Assembly (NCBI GenBank): GCA_020047885.1
Contig: JAIFNF010000100.1
Span: 1-5,939, forward strand
Direction of reading: 5' to 3'
Source of the DNA: Gammaproteobacteria bacterium
Lineage (GTDB): Bacteria > Pseudomonadota > Gammaproteobacteria > Competibacterales > Competibacteraceae
DNA length: 5,939 bases
The position numbers were made by a program, and so were the translations under genes. Of the stretch, positions 1-5,939 are shown piece by piece (the first letter of the stretch is position 1; the number at the start of each line of letters is the position of its first letter). A model generated the notes under the pieces. It was not told the origin of the DNA. It did not search any database and saw nothing but the letters and a program-made list of their open reading frames with translations.

Positions 1-1758
1 ACCCATCAATACACCCTCGCCATTCGTACCCTTGGCATCGGCGACATGCAGATGCGCTGAGTATGGCAACAGCAGCACCAGCGCATCTTGAAAGTCTAGA
101 CCAAAATGGCTGCAAGTCATTTGCAGGTGGGATAGATCCAGACAAAGCCGGATACTCAATTCACGCGCCTTGGCGGCAAGTTCATCGGGCATCATAAAAA
201 TGTTTTGATGCCGCTGACCTCCGAAGTGCCACGGGAACGGCGCCATGTTCTGGGGAATTAACTCCGTGCGGCCAAAATCGATCTGCTGACAGGATGCGCG
301 AAATCGTTCGTAAAGCATAGGCCGCACGGCGGGCACTAAAGGCTTATCGGCAGAGAACCCGCCGACATTAGCCACAATCAGCAGCGAATCCGCGTTTGGA
401 AAATAGTCCCCAATCACCTCTGTCGCCGCCACGACTCGCTGCAGGTTGTCGATGGAGCGTCGGCGATAGGCTTCATCGTCAGCCGCCAGGTCAAGCAATT
501 CACTGTTCTCGAACAACTCAGGGGCATGGACGACCAAGCGCGAGCAAGCAGTCGATTCCAAATAGGGTTTAGGATCGATGCCCAGATCACGATAGGACAG
601 ATGAAATTCAAATAGATTCGGCTCGATCCACTCTCTATATTGCTTAAAATCATGATAGCGAACCGGTACGCCCCATTTCACGGGAAACCGATAAACACGA
701 TCAACAACGGCGTTGTCTCGCAAGTCACTCTCGAATAGAAAGTCTCCCTGCTGAAGGCAGCGCCCCGATTTCCTGCCGATGAGTTCAGCCAGTCGGTAGG
801 GCGGCAGGCCCTGACCCGGACTCGCCACCCGCAGCGACGCTTCACTGAATGCCTCGCCCAAGGCGATATCCCGGGCAGCCACCACGCTCTTGCCGAGATT
901 CTCGCGATTCAACAATTCACCCTGGCTAACGTGCCGACCCGGCCCCGTCCAAGGCAGCGCCTTCTCAATCTGACGAATGCCGTCGACCAGACTCCGAAAT
1001 TCCCCAGGCTCAAGACTCGCCAGATGGTCTGGACCTTCCATATTCCGGTCGAGGGTGAGGTGGCGCTCGACAACTTTTGCCCCCAAGGCAACGGCGGCGA
1101 TGGTGATCGCCGTACCCCGTTCATGGCCCGAGTAACCGACAATGTTGTGCAATTCCGCCAATCGCGTCAGATAGCGCAACTGAATATCCGTTTCCGGGGC
1201 GGGGTATGCACTGTTGCAATGAAGCAAGGCAAAAGGAACAGCTAACGCATTGAGTTGGGCAACGACGCGGACGATCTCGTGTTCAAAGGACATCCCCGTC
1301 GAAATGATCAAGGGTTTGCCCAGAGTAGCCGCCTTAGCGATGAGATACGGGTTGCACAGATCCGCCGAAGCGATTTTCAGCGCCGGCACGTCAAAAGTGG
1401 CCAGAACACCAACGCTAGGTTCGTCCCAAGGAGTGCAAAGATAGGTCACTCCCCAGTCCAGGCAATACTGCCTCACGACCCGGTGTTCCGCTAAGGTTAG
1501 CTCGACCTTGTTCAACAGGTCTTGAATGTACTCAACACCGAGATCCTCAGTGACAGAACCATCTCCGCGAATGCGGTACAGAGCTTGGCGATTGCGCAAC
1601 TGAAACTTGACGCAGTCGGCTCCCGCCTCAATCGCAATATCCACTAATTGCTTGGCTAATTCGACGGAGCCATTGTGATTATTGCCGATCTCGGCAATAA
1701 CGAAGACCCGCTCACCGCCGACGGTAAACCCGTCAATATTGAAAGTCTCTGTGGTCAT
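1..1758 (-). CDS. NeuB-type sialic/legionaminic acid synthase fused to a sugar isomerase-like TIM barrel (3' end cut by window edge)
   Basis: Reading leftward from ATG at 1758-1756, the frame is open for 586 codons and leaves the window without a stop. Residues about 10-270 are a NeuB barrel, the family that condenses PEP with an N-acyl-mannosamine-like sugar to a nonulosonic acid. Visible motifs are AEIGNNHNG (22-30), KFQ (51-53), STGM (153-156), LHCNSAYPAP (179-188), GYSGHERG (208-215) and ERHLTLDRNMEGPDH (231-245). H212 and H233 match the two Mn-binding histidines known in NeuB. Residues about 287-346 form a SAF/antifreeze-like domain, normal at the C-terminus of NeuB. The protein then continues (about 357-586) into a xylose-isomerase/AP-endonuclease-2-like barrel with LCLDLSH (538-544), HLHVADAKG (569-577) and a GEG (580-582), plausible metal ligands. 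NeuB alone is about 340-360 residues, so this is a true fusion. The start overlaps the kinase stop as ATGA, with only a weak GGCGGA upstream, which suggests translational coupling. The second domain's reaction is unknown; isomerising the sugar substrate is a guess. Confidence 0.9.
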   Translation of the reverse strand, partial: MTTETFNIDGFTVGGERVFVIAEIGNNHNGSVELAKQLVDIAIEAGADCVKFQLRNRQALYRIRGDGSVTEDLGVEYIQDLLNKVELTLAEHRVVRQYCLDWGVTYLCTPWDEPSVGVLATFDVPALKIASADLCNPYLIAKAATLGKPLIISTGMSFEHEIVRVVAQLNALAVPFALLHCNSAYPAPETDIQLRYLTRLAELHNIVGYSGHERGTAITIAAVALGAKVVERHLTLDRNMEGPDHLASLEPGEFRSLVDGIRQIEKALPWTGPGRHVSQGELLNRENLGKSVVAARDIALGEAFSEASLRVASPGQGLPPYRLAELIGRKSGRCLQQGDFLFESDLRDNAVVDRVYRFPVKWGVPVRYHDFKQYREWIEPNLFEFHLSYRDLGIDPKPYLESTACSRLVVHAPELFENSELLDLAADDEAYRRRSIDNLQRVVAATEVIGDYFPNADSLLIVANVGGFSADKPLVPAVRPMLYERFRASCQQIDFGRTELIPQNMAPFPWHFGGQRHQNIFMMPDELAAKARELSIRLCLDLSHLQMTCSHFGLDFQDALVLLLPYSAHLHVADAKGTNGEGVLMG

Positions 1759-3170
1759 ATTAGTTTCGTCCGCCATGACACAACGCCCCTCGACTCAAAT
1801 CGAAATGCCGAAATTCGGCAACCTGCGTTTTTGAGGGTCTCGGTCACGGCCTTTCGGAAGTGGGGTTGCACAAAGAACAGAAAAAAGCCACCGCCGCCCG
1901 CACCCAGCAGTTTTCCGCCGAGAGCTCCCGCACTCATGGTTGCCGAGTAAATATCATCGACGCGGCCATTGCTCACGGACGAAGTAAAGCTCCGCTTCAT
2001 TTGCCATGCCGCATGAAGGGTTCGCCCAAAATCGGGAAGTTCACCTCGTATCAGGTGATGATGCATCTTCCGGCACAGACTCACGACATCCTTGAGTTCA
2101 TTAGCCTTTTGTCCGTTGTCAAAATCAACGCGCTGCGCTTGATGAATCTTACCCGATTCATGGGGCATTTGCGTGTCGCACAAGATAAGACACTCCTCAA
2201 GCTCATTGATGATTGATTCTTCCAAGCGAATCGGATGCACTAGATTACGGGTACCGTCGAACTCGATTAAGTTGAATCCGCCGAAGGCCGAGGCATACTG
2301 ATCTTGCCATCCACCGGCTACGCCGAAGCATAACCGCTCTGCTTGAAAGCAGACTTCAGCAATCTCATAGGCGGTCCAGCGATCGAGGCGAAGTTCATTA
2401 AACGCTGCAACAATGGCGGTAGTGACCGCTGATGATCCGCCCAGCCCGGATCCAACGGGGAAGTCCGATCGCACATAGAGATCAAATCCGGATGATGGGC
2501 GGATAACCGATACCGTTGCCGCCAGAAGACTGTTTTGTTCCAAGCGGTTTTGTAGATCAGTGATCGATTCGTAGCGTTGAACAGTGTCGAGATCTTCTGA
2601 ATGAAGGTGAATCTTTCCGTCGGTTCTGGGAGTTAGCGTTACATGGCAAAACAGCGAAATCGTCGTACTTAGCACCGCACCCGGATGATCGATGAAAAAG
2701 TAGGTTAAGTCAGAACCGCCACCGCCAAAGCTGACCCGAACTGGCGCACGGGACCGAACGAGTATGGGTGCTTCCGGTACCGTTAGAAGACTCTCCGCGG
2801 TGACGACGTCAATGAGTCGCCCGTCAACATCCACTCTCGGAATGGCATTGAATCCAAGGTCAAGCAGTTTCAGCAAGTCTTCACGCGATGAACTCGACGG
2901 CGCCGAACGGAAACTGCGATTCATGCACAGGCGAACATTATTACTGGTCTGCCCACCCTCCAGCAGGAAACGCCGGATGTCACCATTGGTCACTACACCC
3001 ACTAGCCGACCTACTGCATCAATAACGAACGTAATCTGAATACGACTGGTCTCAAGTCGGTTAATAGCCTGGAGAACGGGTTGTTCATCCAGCACGCACA
3101 TATTCCTGAATGAGGGGTTTATAACAGGTATTCCCTGCGTACCTTGAACAAGAGTCGGTTCAGGTCTCAT
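1755..3170 (-). CDS. CBS-pair / GHMP-family sugar kinase fusion (HddA-like)
   Basis: This 471-residue protein probably phosphorylates a sugar or sugar phosphate with ATP in the cytoplasm. Residues about 17-131 are two CBS repeats; the first ends in GVVTNGDIRR (58-67). Residues about 136-471 are a GHMP kinase resembling D-glycero-D-manno-heptose 7-phosphate kinase (HddA). They contain RAPVRVSFGGGGSDL near the start (141-155), the phosphate-binding PVGSGLGGSSA (238-248), GGWQDQYA (286-293) and the C-terminal GKLLGAGGGGFFLF (419-432). HddA normally lacks CBS domains, so the N-terminal half is an addition, perhaps an adenine-nucleotide sensor. I chose ATG 3170 because AGGAG sits 10 nt upstream and the previous gene stops 2 nt before it. 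An in-frame ATG at 3191 would add seven residues and overlap that gene by 19 nt. The stop overlaps the next start (ATGA). The heptose substrate is not established: no GmhA or GmhB homologue is visible, and the NeuB partner suggests an amino-sugar route. Confidence 0.9.
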   Translation of the reverse strand: MRPEPTLVQGTQGIPVINPSFRNMCVLDEQPVLQAINRLETSRIQITFVIDAVGRLVGVVTNGDIRRFLLEGGQTSNNVRLCMNRSFRSAPSSSSREDLLKLLDLGFNAIPRVDVDGRLIDVVTAESLLTVPEAPILVRSRAPVRVSFGGGGSDLTYFFIDHPGAVLSTTISLFCHVTLTPRTDGKIHLHSEDLDTVQRYESITDLQNRLEQNSLLAATVSVIRPSSGFDLYVRSDFPVGSGLGGSSAVTTAIVAAFNELRLDRWTAYEIAEVCFQAERLCFGVAGGWQDQYASAFGGFNLIEFDGTRNLVHPIRLEESIINELEECLILCDTQMPHESGKIHQAQRVDFDNGQKANELKDVVSLCRKMHHHLIRGELPDFGRTLHAAWQMKRSFTSSVSNGRVDDIYSATMSAGALGGKLLGAGGGGFFLFFVQPHFRKAVTETLKNAGCRISAFRFESRGVVSWRTKLI

Positions 3171-3172
3171 CT

Positions 3173-3883
3173 TCAGCAGACTCCTATACATCCAGAACCG
3201 ATCCCCGCCAATTCAACCTGGGCTCGCGCATAGTCCTCCGGAGTTCCGATGTCTATGAACTGCCCTCGGCTGACAAAGAATTGAAATGGAGACCGACTCA
3301 CGGCTTTCGCAAGAAAATCGCGCTCCAGCGAGAATGCGTCGTCGCTAGGGAATTCCGAGGCAATACCCTTGGGAAAGACATAAAATCCCGCATTGATCAG
3401 ACCGCGACCAGCAATATTCTTTTCCGTAAACCCGACCACGCGGCTTCCCTCTGTATCTAGGCATCCGTACCGCGCAGTGTCCAGCACCTCCCTAGCGACG
3501 ATAATCGGAAGCCGGTTCTGCCGCCATTGGGCTTCAATCTTATCCACTTCAAGATCCAGATAGGTATCACCATTTAATACAAAAACATGATCTGATTGGC
3601 ACTGGACAAGTGCGCGGCGCAGCGCTCCCCCCGTACCTAGCGGAATCTGCTCAATCTCGTACACCAACTCCATGCCAGCGAAGCGATCGCCGAAGTGATC
3701 GACCACCATCTCAGCCTTGTATCCTAGAGACAGGACAACGCGACCGCACTGCTTTCGCGCCAAAGCGGCGAGCAAAATTTCGAGAAAAGGACGACCAGCA
3801 ACCGGTACCATGGGTTTGGGTACATTGGGTGCCAAGGCTCGCAGGCGGGTGCCCAGTCCACCAGCCAGCACGACAGCCTCCAT
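3173..3883 (-). CDS. Sugar-1-phosphate nucleotidyltransferase (HddC/RmlA-like)
   Basis: This 236-residue enzyme would join a sugar 1-phosphate to an NTP, giving an NDP-sugar and pyrophosphate. It is a single nucleotidyltransferase (GT-A-like) domain. The N-terminal signature is EAVVLAGGLGTRLR (2-15), followed by PKPMVPVAGRPFLE (22-35), PLGTGGALR (81-89), the metal-binding NGDTY (104-108), a sugar-contacting E154-K155 and NAG (164-166), and C-terminal IDIGTPEDY (210-218). The start at 3883 places the signature at the extreme N-terminus, as usual for the family. A longer frame from 3946 would add 21 residues encoded within the end of the epimerase gene and is unlikely. The start overlaps the epimerase stop by one base (TGATG). 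The family includes GDP-, CDP- and dTDP-forming enzymes. The resemblance to heptose-1-phosphate guanylyltransferase HddC and the adjacent HddA-like kinase make GDP a reasonable but unproven guess. The protein has no CBS domains; those sit on the kinase instead. Confidence 0.92.
   Translation of the reverse strand: MEAVVLAGGLGTRLRALAPNVPKPMVPVAGRPFLEILLAALARKQCGRVVLSLGYKAEMVVDHFGDRFAGMELVYEIEQIPLGTGGALRRALVQCQSDHVFVLNGDTYLDLEVDKIEAQWRQNRLPIIVAREVLDTARYGCLDTEGSRVVGFTEKNIAGRGLINAGFYVFPKGIASEFPSDDAFSLERDFLAKAVSRSPFQFFVSRGQFIDIGTPEDYARAQVELAGIGSGCIGVC
3181..3185 (-). promoter_or_regulatory. Ribosome binding site deciding the kinase start
   Basis: AGGAG lies 10 nt before ATG 3170 and inside the last codons of the nucleotidyltransferase gene. 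It falls downstream of the alternative ATG at 3191, so it can serve only the 3170 start. Confidence 0.6.
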
Positions 3884-4989
3884 CACACCGCACCTCTCAA
3901 GGTAGTCTTCTCGACGAGACCACAGAGATCGTTCATTCGATGCCAATTCGACGTTCGCCGAATGCCCTCCGCCGTCGGTATCAGGGGACGCAGATCTAGG
4001 TCTTCCTGAGCGCGGGTCGTGCTTGGGACATAACGCAATGGCGGCGTACCGGGGAGCGGTTTCTTAGCGACTTCGATAGCAGTACCCGGCGCAACAACAT
4101 CGATCACGGCCTGGGCTAAATCTGCGATGGTGAGGTCGTGCGGCGAGCCGACGTTGTATGGATAGGCGTTTTTGCCGCGCAACAAAATCGTCCAAAGCCA
4201 GATCGCCAGATCCGCCGCATACAGATAAGACCGGTAGGGCGTCCCATCACCTGAAATGCGCACCAGACCACTACGCAGTACATCACGAATGAAATTCCCG
4301 ATCGCGTAATTAGCGTCTAGCGGGAGTCGCGGCCCAACGAACGCAAACAGGCGCGCAATGGTCGCTTCAAATCCATACATCTGCCCATACATGACAGTCA
4401 TGAACTCCGATACGCGCTTTGTCTGGCCGTATGCAGACCCCGGGTCGGTCGTCAACGGTGCCCCTGCATACTCTTCAGGAATATGCGCCAATTCTGCCGG
4501 TTGCTTGCCGTAGACCGCGCCCGAACTGGTAAACAGAAACCGGCGCACACCATGGGAACAGGCAAACTCGAGTACACGCCGCGTTCCATCAATATCCACA
4601 TCAAATGCACCCAGTGGGTGTTTCACATCCGGTTCGAACTGGGTCTCCGTGGCTGCATGAATGACGAAGGGAAAATCACCATCAGGGAAGTCGAACGCGG
4701 TGACGTTCCCGCTGAGCAGTTGCACAGATGGGTGTCGTGCGAGATGTGGGGACTTGCTGCAAAACCGCTCCGGGTCGCGTGTCAACACGACCACTTTAAC
4801 GCCGAGATTGAGCGTGTCATTAGCCGTGAGCAAACTCTCCAGCAACCAGGTACCGACAAACCCTGTCCCGCCTGTCAGGAAAATCGACTGCTCGCGTAGA
4901 TTCTCCCACAGGCCTTGCGTGTGGCTAAGGATGTGTTCCAGATCCTGCTGGGGTAGACATGCTGCCATGGCGATGCTCAGAGACCTCAT
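3883..4989 (-). CDS. NAD-dependent epimerase/dehydratase, extended SDR family
   Basis: This 368-residue protein is a Rossmann-fold extended short-chain dehydrogenase acting on an NDP-sugar, with NAD(P) as bound cofactor. The cofactor loop TGGTGFVG is at residues 39-46, HAATE at 111-115, the catalytic TSS at 154-156, and the YxxxK pair at Y187 and K191. RLFAFVGPRLP (213-223) and the later RSYLYAADLA (253-262) are typical of substrate-binding regions in UDP- and dTDP-sugar epimerases and dehydratases. About 34 residues precede the Rossmann fold, more than in most family members. A stop codon directly precedes ATG 4989 in frame, so the start is 4989 or the second ATG at 4968; neither has a strong ribosome binding site. 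It is the first intact gene of the cassette, and its stop overlaps the next start as TGATG. Whether it epimerises, dehydrates or reduces its substrate cannot be decided from sequence alone. Confidence 0.9.
   Translation of the reverse strand: MRSLSIAMAACLPQQDLEHILSHTQGLWENLREQSIFLTGGTGFVGTWLLESLLTANDTLNLGVKVVVLTRDPERFCSKSPHLARHPSVQLLSGNVTAFDFPDGDFPFVIHAATETQFEPDVKHPLGAFDVDIDGTRRVLEFACSHGVRRFLFTSSGAVYGKQPAELAHIPEEYAGAPLTTDPGSAYGQTKRVSEFMTVMYGQMYGFEATIARLFAFVGPRLPLDANYAIGNFIRDVLRSGLVRISGDGTPYRSYLYAADLAIWLWTILLRGKNAYPYNVGSPHDLTIADLAQAVIDVVAPGTAIEVAKKPLPGTPPLRYVPSTTRAQEDLDLRPLIPTAEGIRRTSNWHRMNDLCGLVEKTTLRGAV
3892..3898 (-). promoter_or_regulatory. Ribosome binding site of the nucleotidyltransferase
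   Basis: GAGAGGT lies 8 nt upstream of ATG 3883, within the final codons of the epimerase gene. It supports the short start that places the nucleotide-binding signature at residue 2 and argues against the frame beginning at 3946. Confidence 0.55.
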
Positions 4990-5010
4990 CTGTCAAAAAT
5001 TGATGCCGAA

Positions 5011-5109
5011 TTAAGTCCAGATCTTGCCATCGACGAAACTCAGATTCACTTTATAGTTCCGATATTCCCGCACAGCAAAATGCTCAATGTGGCCTCCTCT
5101 CCGACCCAT
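5011..5109 (-). pseudogene. Orphan C-terminal fragment of a lost operon gene (unidentified)
   Basis: A 32-codon frame ends in TAA 21 nt before the epimerase start. Its last ~27 residues (including HFAVREYRNYK and VNLSFVDGKIW) are aromatic- and charge-rich and look like the end of a folded protein. The frame is blocked upstream by a TGA inside the Rpn remnant, and the formal ATG at 5109 has no well-placed ribosome binding site. The spacing to the epimerase is what an upstream operon partner would have. I infer that it is the tail of a gene whose body was removed when the Rpn sequence arrived or a deletion occurred. I do not recognise the family. It could be a chance frame, so confidence is low to moderate. 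Confidence 0.4.
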
Positions 5110-5648
5110 TGTCCGCGCCAAACACCTCCTCCAAACGCCCCGCTGACAACATTCTCATCCCCCACGTTTCCAAATCCTCGGGGGCGGCCAGTTGCAAACG
5201 CGCCTCCACCCAGCCCGGCAATGCCCCAAACCGTTGCCGAAGCAGGAAACTGAAAAACCTGACTTGTCCTTTCTCGATCCCTCTTTACTTGAGCCTTCCG
5301 CTCGAAACTCGCTAGATAGTGCATACGCTTCTCCTCATCAAACCGCTCGATTTCTGTCTACAACTGATCTTCCAGACCCTCCGGCAACGCCAACACCCAA
5401 TCGATGAACCGGAATAACTCCAGAATATCCTGACGCGCATAGCCCCGCCGATACAAACTGCGAATCAATCCCAGTTTCGCCTGGTATCGGTTCTCCTCCG
5501 CTCCTGCCGTCTCCTGCGCCCGTAAATGCGCCTGCGTCACCACCGCAAACGGATTCATCGACGCCTCCAGTTCCGCCCACCGCGTCCGATACGCCGCCAG
5601 ACTCACCAACGGCCGCCCGTATAGGTATTTGAATCGAGGCGTGACGCT
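5084..5648 (-). pseudogene. Rpn-family (PD-(D/E)XK nuclease/putative transposase) remnant, truncated and frameshifted
   Basis: Three collinear pieces match the C-terminal part of Rpn-family recombination-promoting nuclease/putative transposase proteins. Piece one (about 5648-5361) contains RWAELEASMNPFAVV, then RGYARQDILELFRFIDWV and LALPEGLEDQL. It is cut by TAG at 5360-5358, where relatives usually carry Trp before a TEI motif, so a TGG to TAG change is likely. Piece two continues in the same frame (TEIERFDEEKRMHYLASFER) to about 5285. Piece three lies in another frame from about 5280 (IEKGQ, then LLRQRFGALPGWVEARL, APEDLETWGMRMLSAGRL, EEVFG) to TGA at 5086-5084. One inserted base, or two lost, near AAGAGGG (5279-5285) explains the switch. 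The family is usually about 300 residues with the nuclease core in the N-terminal half, which is absent here, so the product cannot be an active nuclease. The upstream limit is uncertain because the first codons directly follow the stop of the neighbouring gene. Confidence 0.82.
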
Positions 5649-5939
5649 TTATTCGTCAACCAACTGCATTGCACGATCGATGGTTGATTCAGATAAAAAC
5701 ATGCCCTGTTGTTTCAGTAGAGCGATCACCGGACGGGCAGCGGGGATTAATCCCGGTTTTTTAGCGATCATCACCAAACCCAGCGTGCCCAGCAGTGGGA
5801 TACCCAGCAGTTCAGCACAACACCGACCCGCACCATCATCAATAATAGCCACTATACCGGGATGCGCTTGGGCAAACGCCAGTACCGCCGACTCACCCGA
5901 TCCCAGATCCCACGCCTGGATCAATGGCGGAATCGGCGG
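5649..5939 (-). CDS. DUF3368 domain protein, VapC/PIN-like toxin family (5' end cut by window edge)
   Basis: The last 96 residues of this gene are in the window, and the frame is open to the right edge. An apparent TTG start at 5924 is not needed, because in-frame codons upstream (PPIPP) match the family. Motifs typical of DUF3368, a PIN-like ribonuclease family often paired with a UPF0175 antitoxin, are visible: AWDLGSGESAVLAFA, then IIDDGAGR, AELLGIPLLGTLGLV and AKKPGLIPAARPVI. The GSGE acidic residue and the IDD aspartates would be PIN-type metal ligands; the first catalytic Asp, expected near the N-terminus, is outside the window. The family is about 150-170 residues, so roughly a third to two fifths is missing. 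Any antitoxin gene would lie beyond the right edge. The stop TAA (5651-5649) is followed without a spacer by the Rpn remnant. The gene looks intact as far as it can be seen. Confidence 0.85.
   Translation of the reverse strand, partial: PPIPPLIQAWDLGSGESAVLAFAQAHPGIVAIIDDGAGRCCAELLGIPLLGTLGLVMIAKKPGLIPAARPVIALLKQQGMFLSESTIDRAMQLVDE

Noticed and set aside
414..653. Minus-strand frame of 79 codons
   Set aside because: It is a +1/-1 frame shadow of the NeuB fusion protein, which reads through this stretch without a stop.
931..1245. Plus-strand open frame of 104 codons
   Set aside because: It is antisense to the continuous NeuB frame, whose motifs (GYSGHERG, ERHLTLD) are unmistakable, and the translated protein resembles nothing.
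1755..3883. Assigning hddA and hddC outright (GDP-D-glycero-D-manno-heptose pathway)
   Set aside because: The families resemble these enzymes, but no GmhA/GmhB is visible, the kinase has an extra CBS pair, and the adjacent NeuB fusion points to a different sugar.
4483..4899. Plus-strand open frame of 138 codons
   Set aside because: It lies wholly opposite the epimerase gene, including its cofactor-binding and catalytic regions, and has no recognisable domain or ribosome binding site.
4991..4996. TTGACA on the minus strand just before the epimerase start as a -35 box
   Set aside because: At 16-18 bp spacing there is no -10-like hexamer, and the putative transcript would start inside the coding region.
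5046..5324. Minus-strand frame of 92 codons as an independent gene
   Set aside because: Its first ~15 residues are true Rpn sequence, but the rest is out of frame. The Rpn similarity continues in another frame, so this is an artefact of the frameshift.

Overview
All convincing genes in this window lie on the minus strand, so transcription runs from high to low coordinates. Protein sequences suggest a Gram-negative bacterium, probably a gammaproteobacterium. The surface-sugar cassette and the Rpn-type PD-(D/E)XK nuclease/transposase remnant fit that, but lineage is inferred from general resemblance only.

Region 1-4989 is a tightly packed four-gene nucleotide-sugar/ulosonic-acid cassette. In transcription order it holds an extended SDR NAD-dependent epimerase/dehydratase (4989-3883), a sugar-1-phosphate nucleotidyltransferase (3883-3173), a GHMP-family sugar kinase carrying an N-terminal pair of CBS domains (3170-1755), and a large NeuB-type sialic-acid-like synthase (1758 to the left edge). 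The last gene is not a simple NeuB. Its frame stays open for 586 codons and continues from the NeuB barrel and SAF domain into a xylose-isomerase/AP-endonuclease-2-like TIM barrel, which the window edge cuts. The junctions are TGATG (1-nt overlap), a 2-nt gap with AGGAG upstream, and ATGA (4-nt overlap), so the four genes are almost certainly co-transcribed and translationally coupled. The inferred product is an activated sugar plus a nonulosonic (sialic/legionaminic-like) acid for a surface glycan or flagellin modification. The exact sugar cannot be read from the sequence.

Region 4990-5648 is a scar. Just upstream of the epimerase is a short frame (5109-5011) that looks like the orphan C-terminus of a former upstream operon gene. 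Next to it is a decayed Rpn-family remnant (5648-5084) that has lost its N-terminal nuclease region and carries an in-frame TAG, probably from a Trp codon, and a frameshift.

Region 5649-5939 is the 3' part of a DUF3368 (VapC/PIN-like) toxin-family gene running off the right edge. Its stop codon abuts the Rpn remnant in the same frame. No RNA genes, CRISPR arrays, clear promoters or terminators were seen. The operon promoter must lie upstream of the scar or within it, and I could not locate it.
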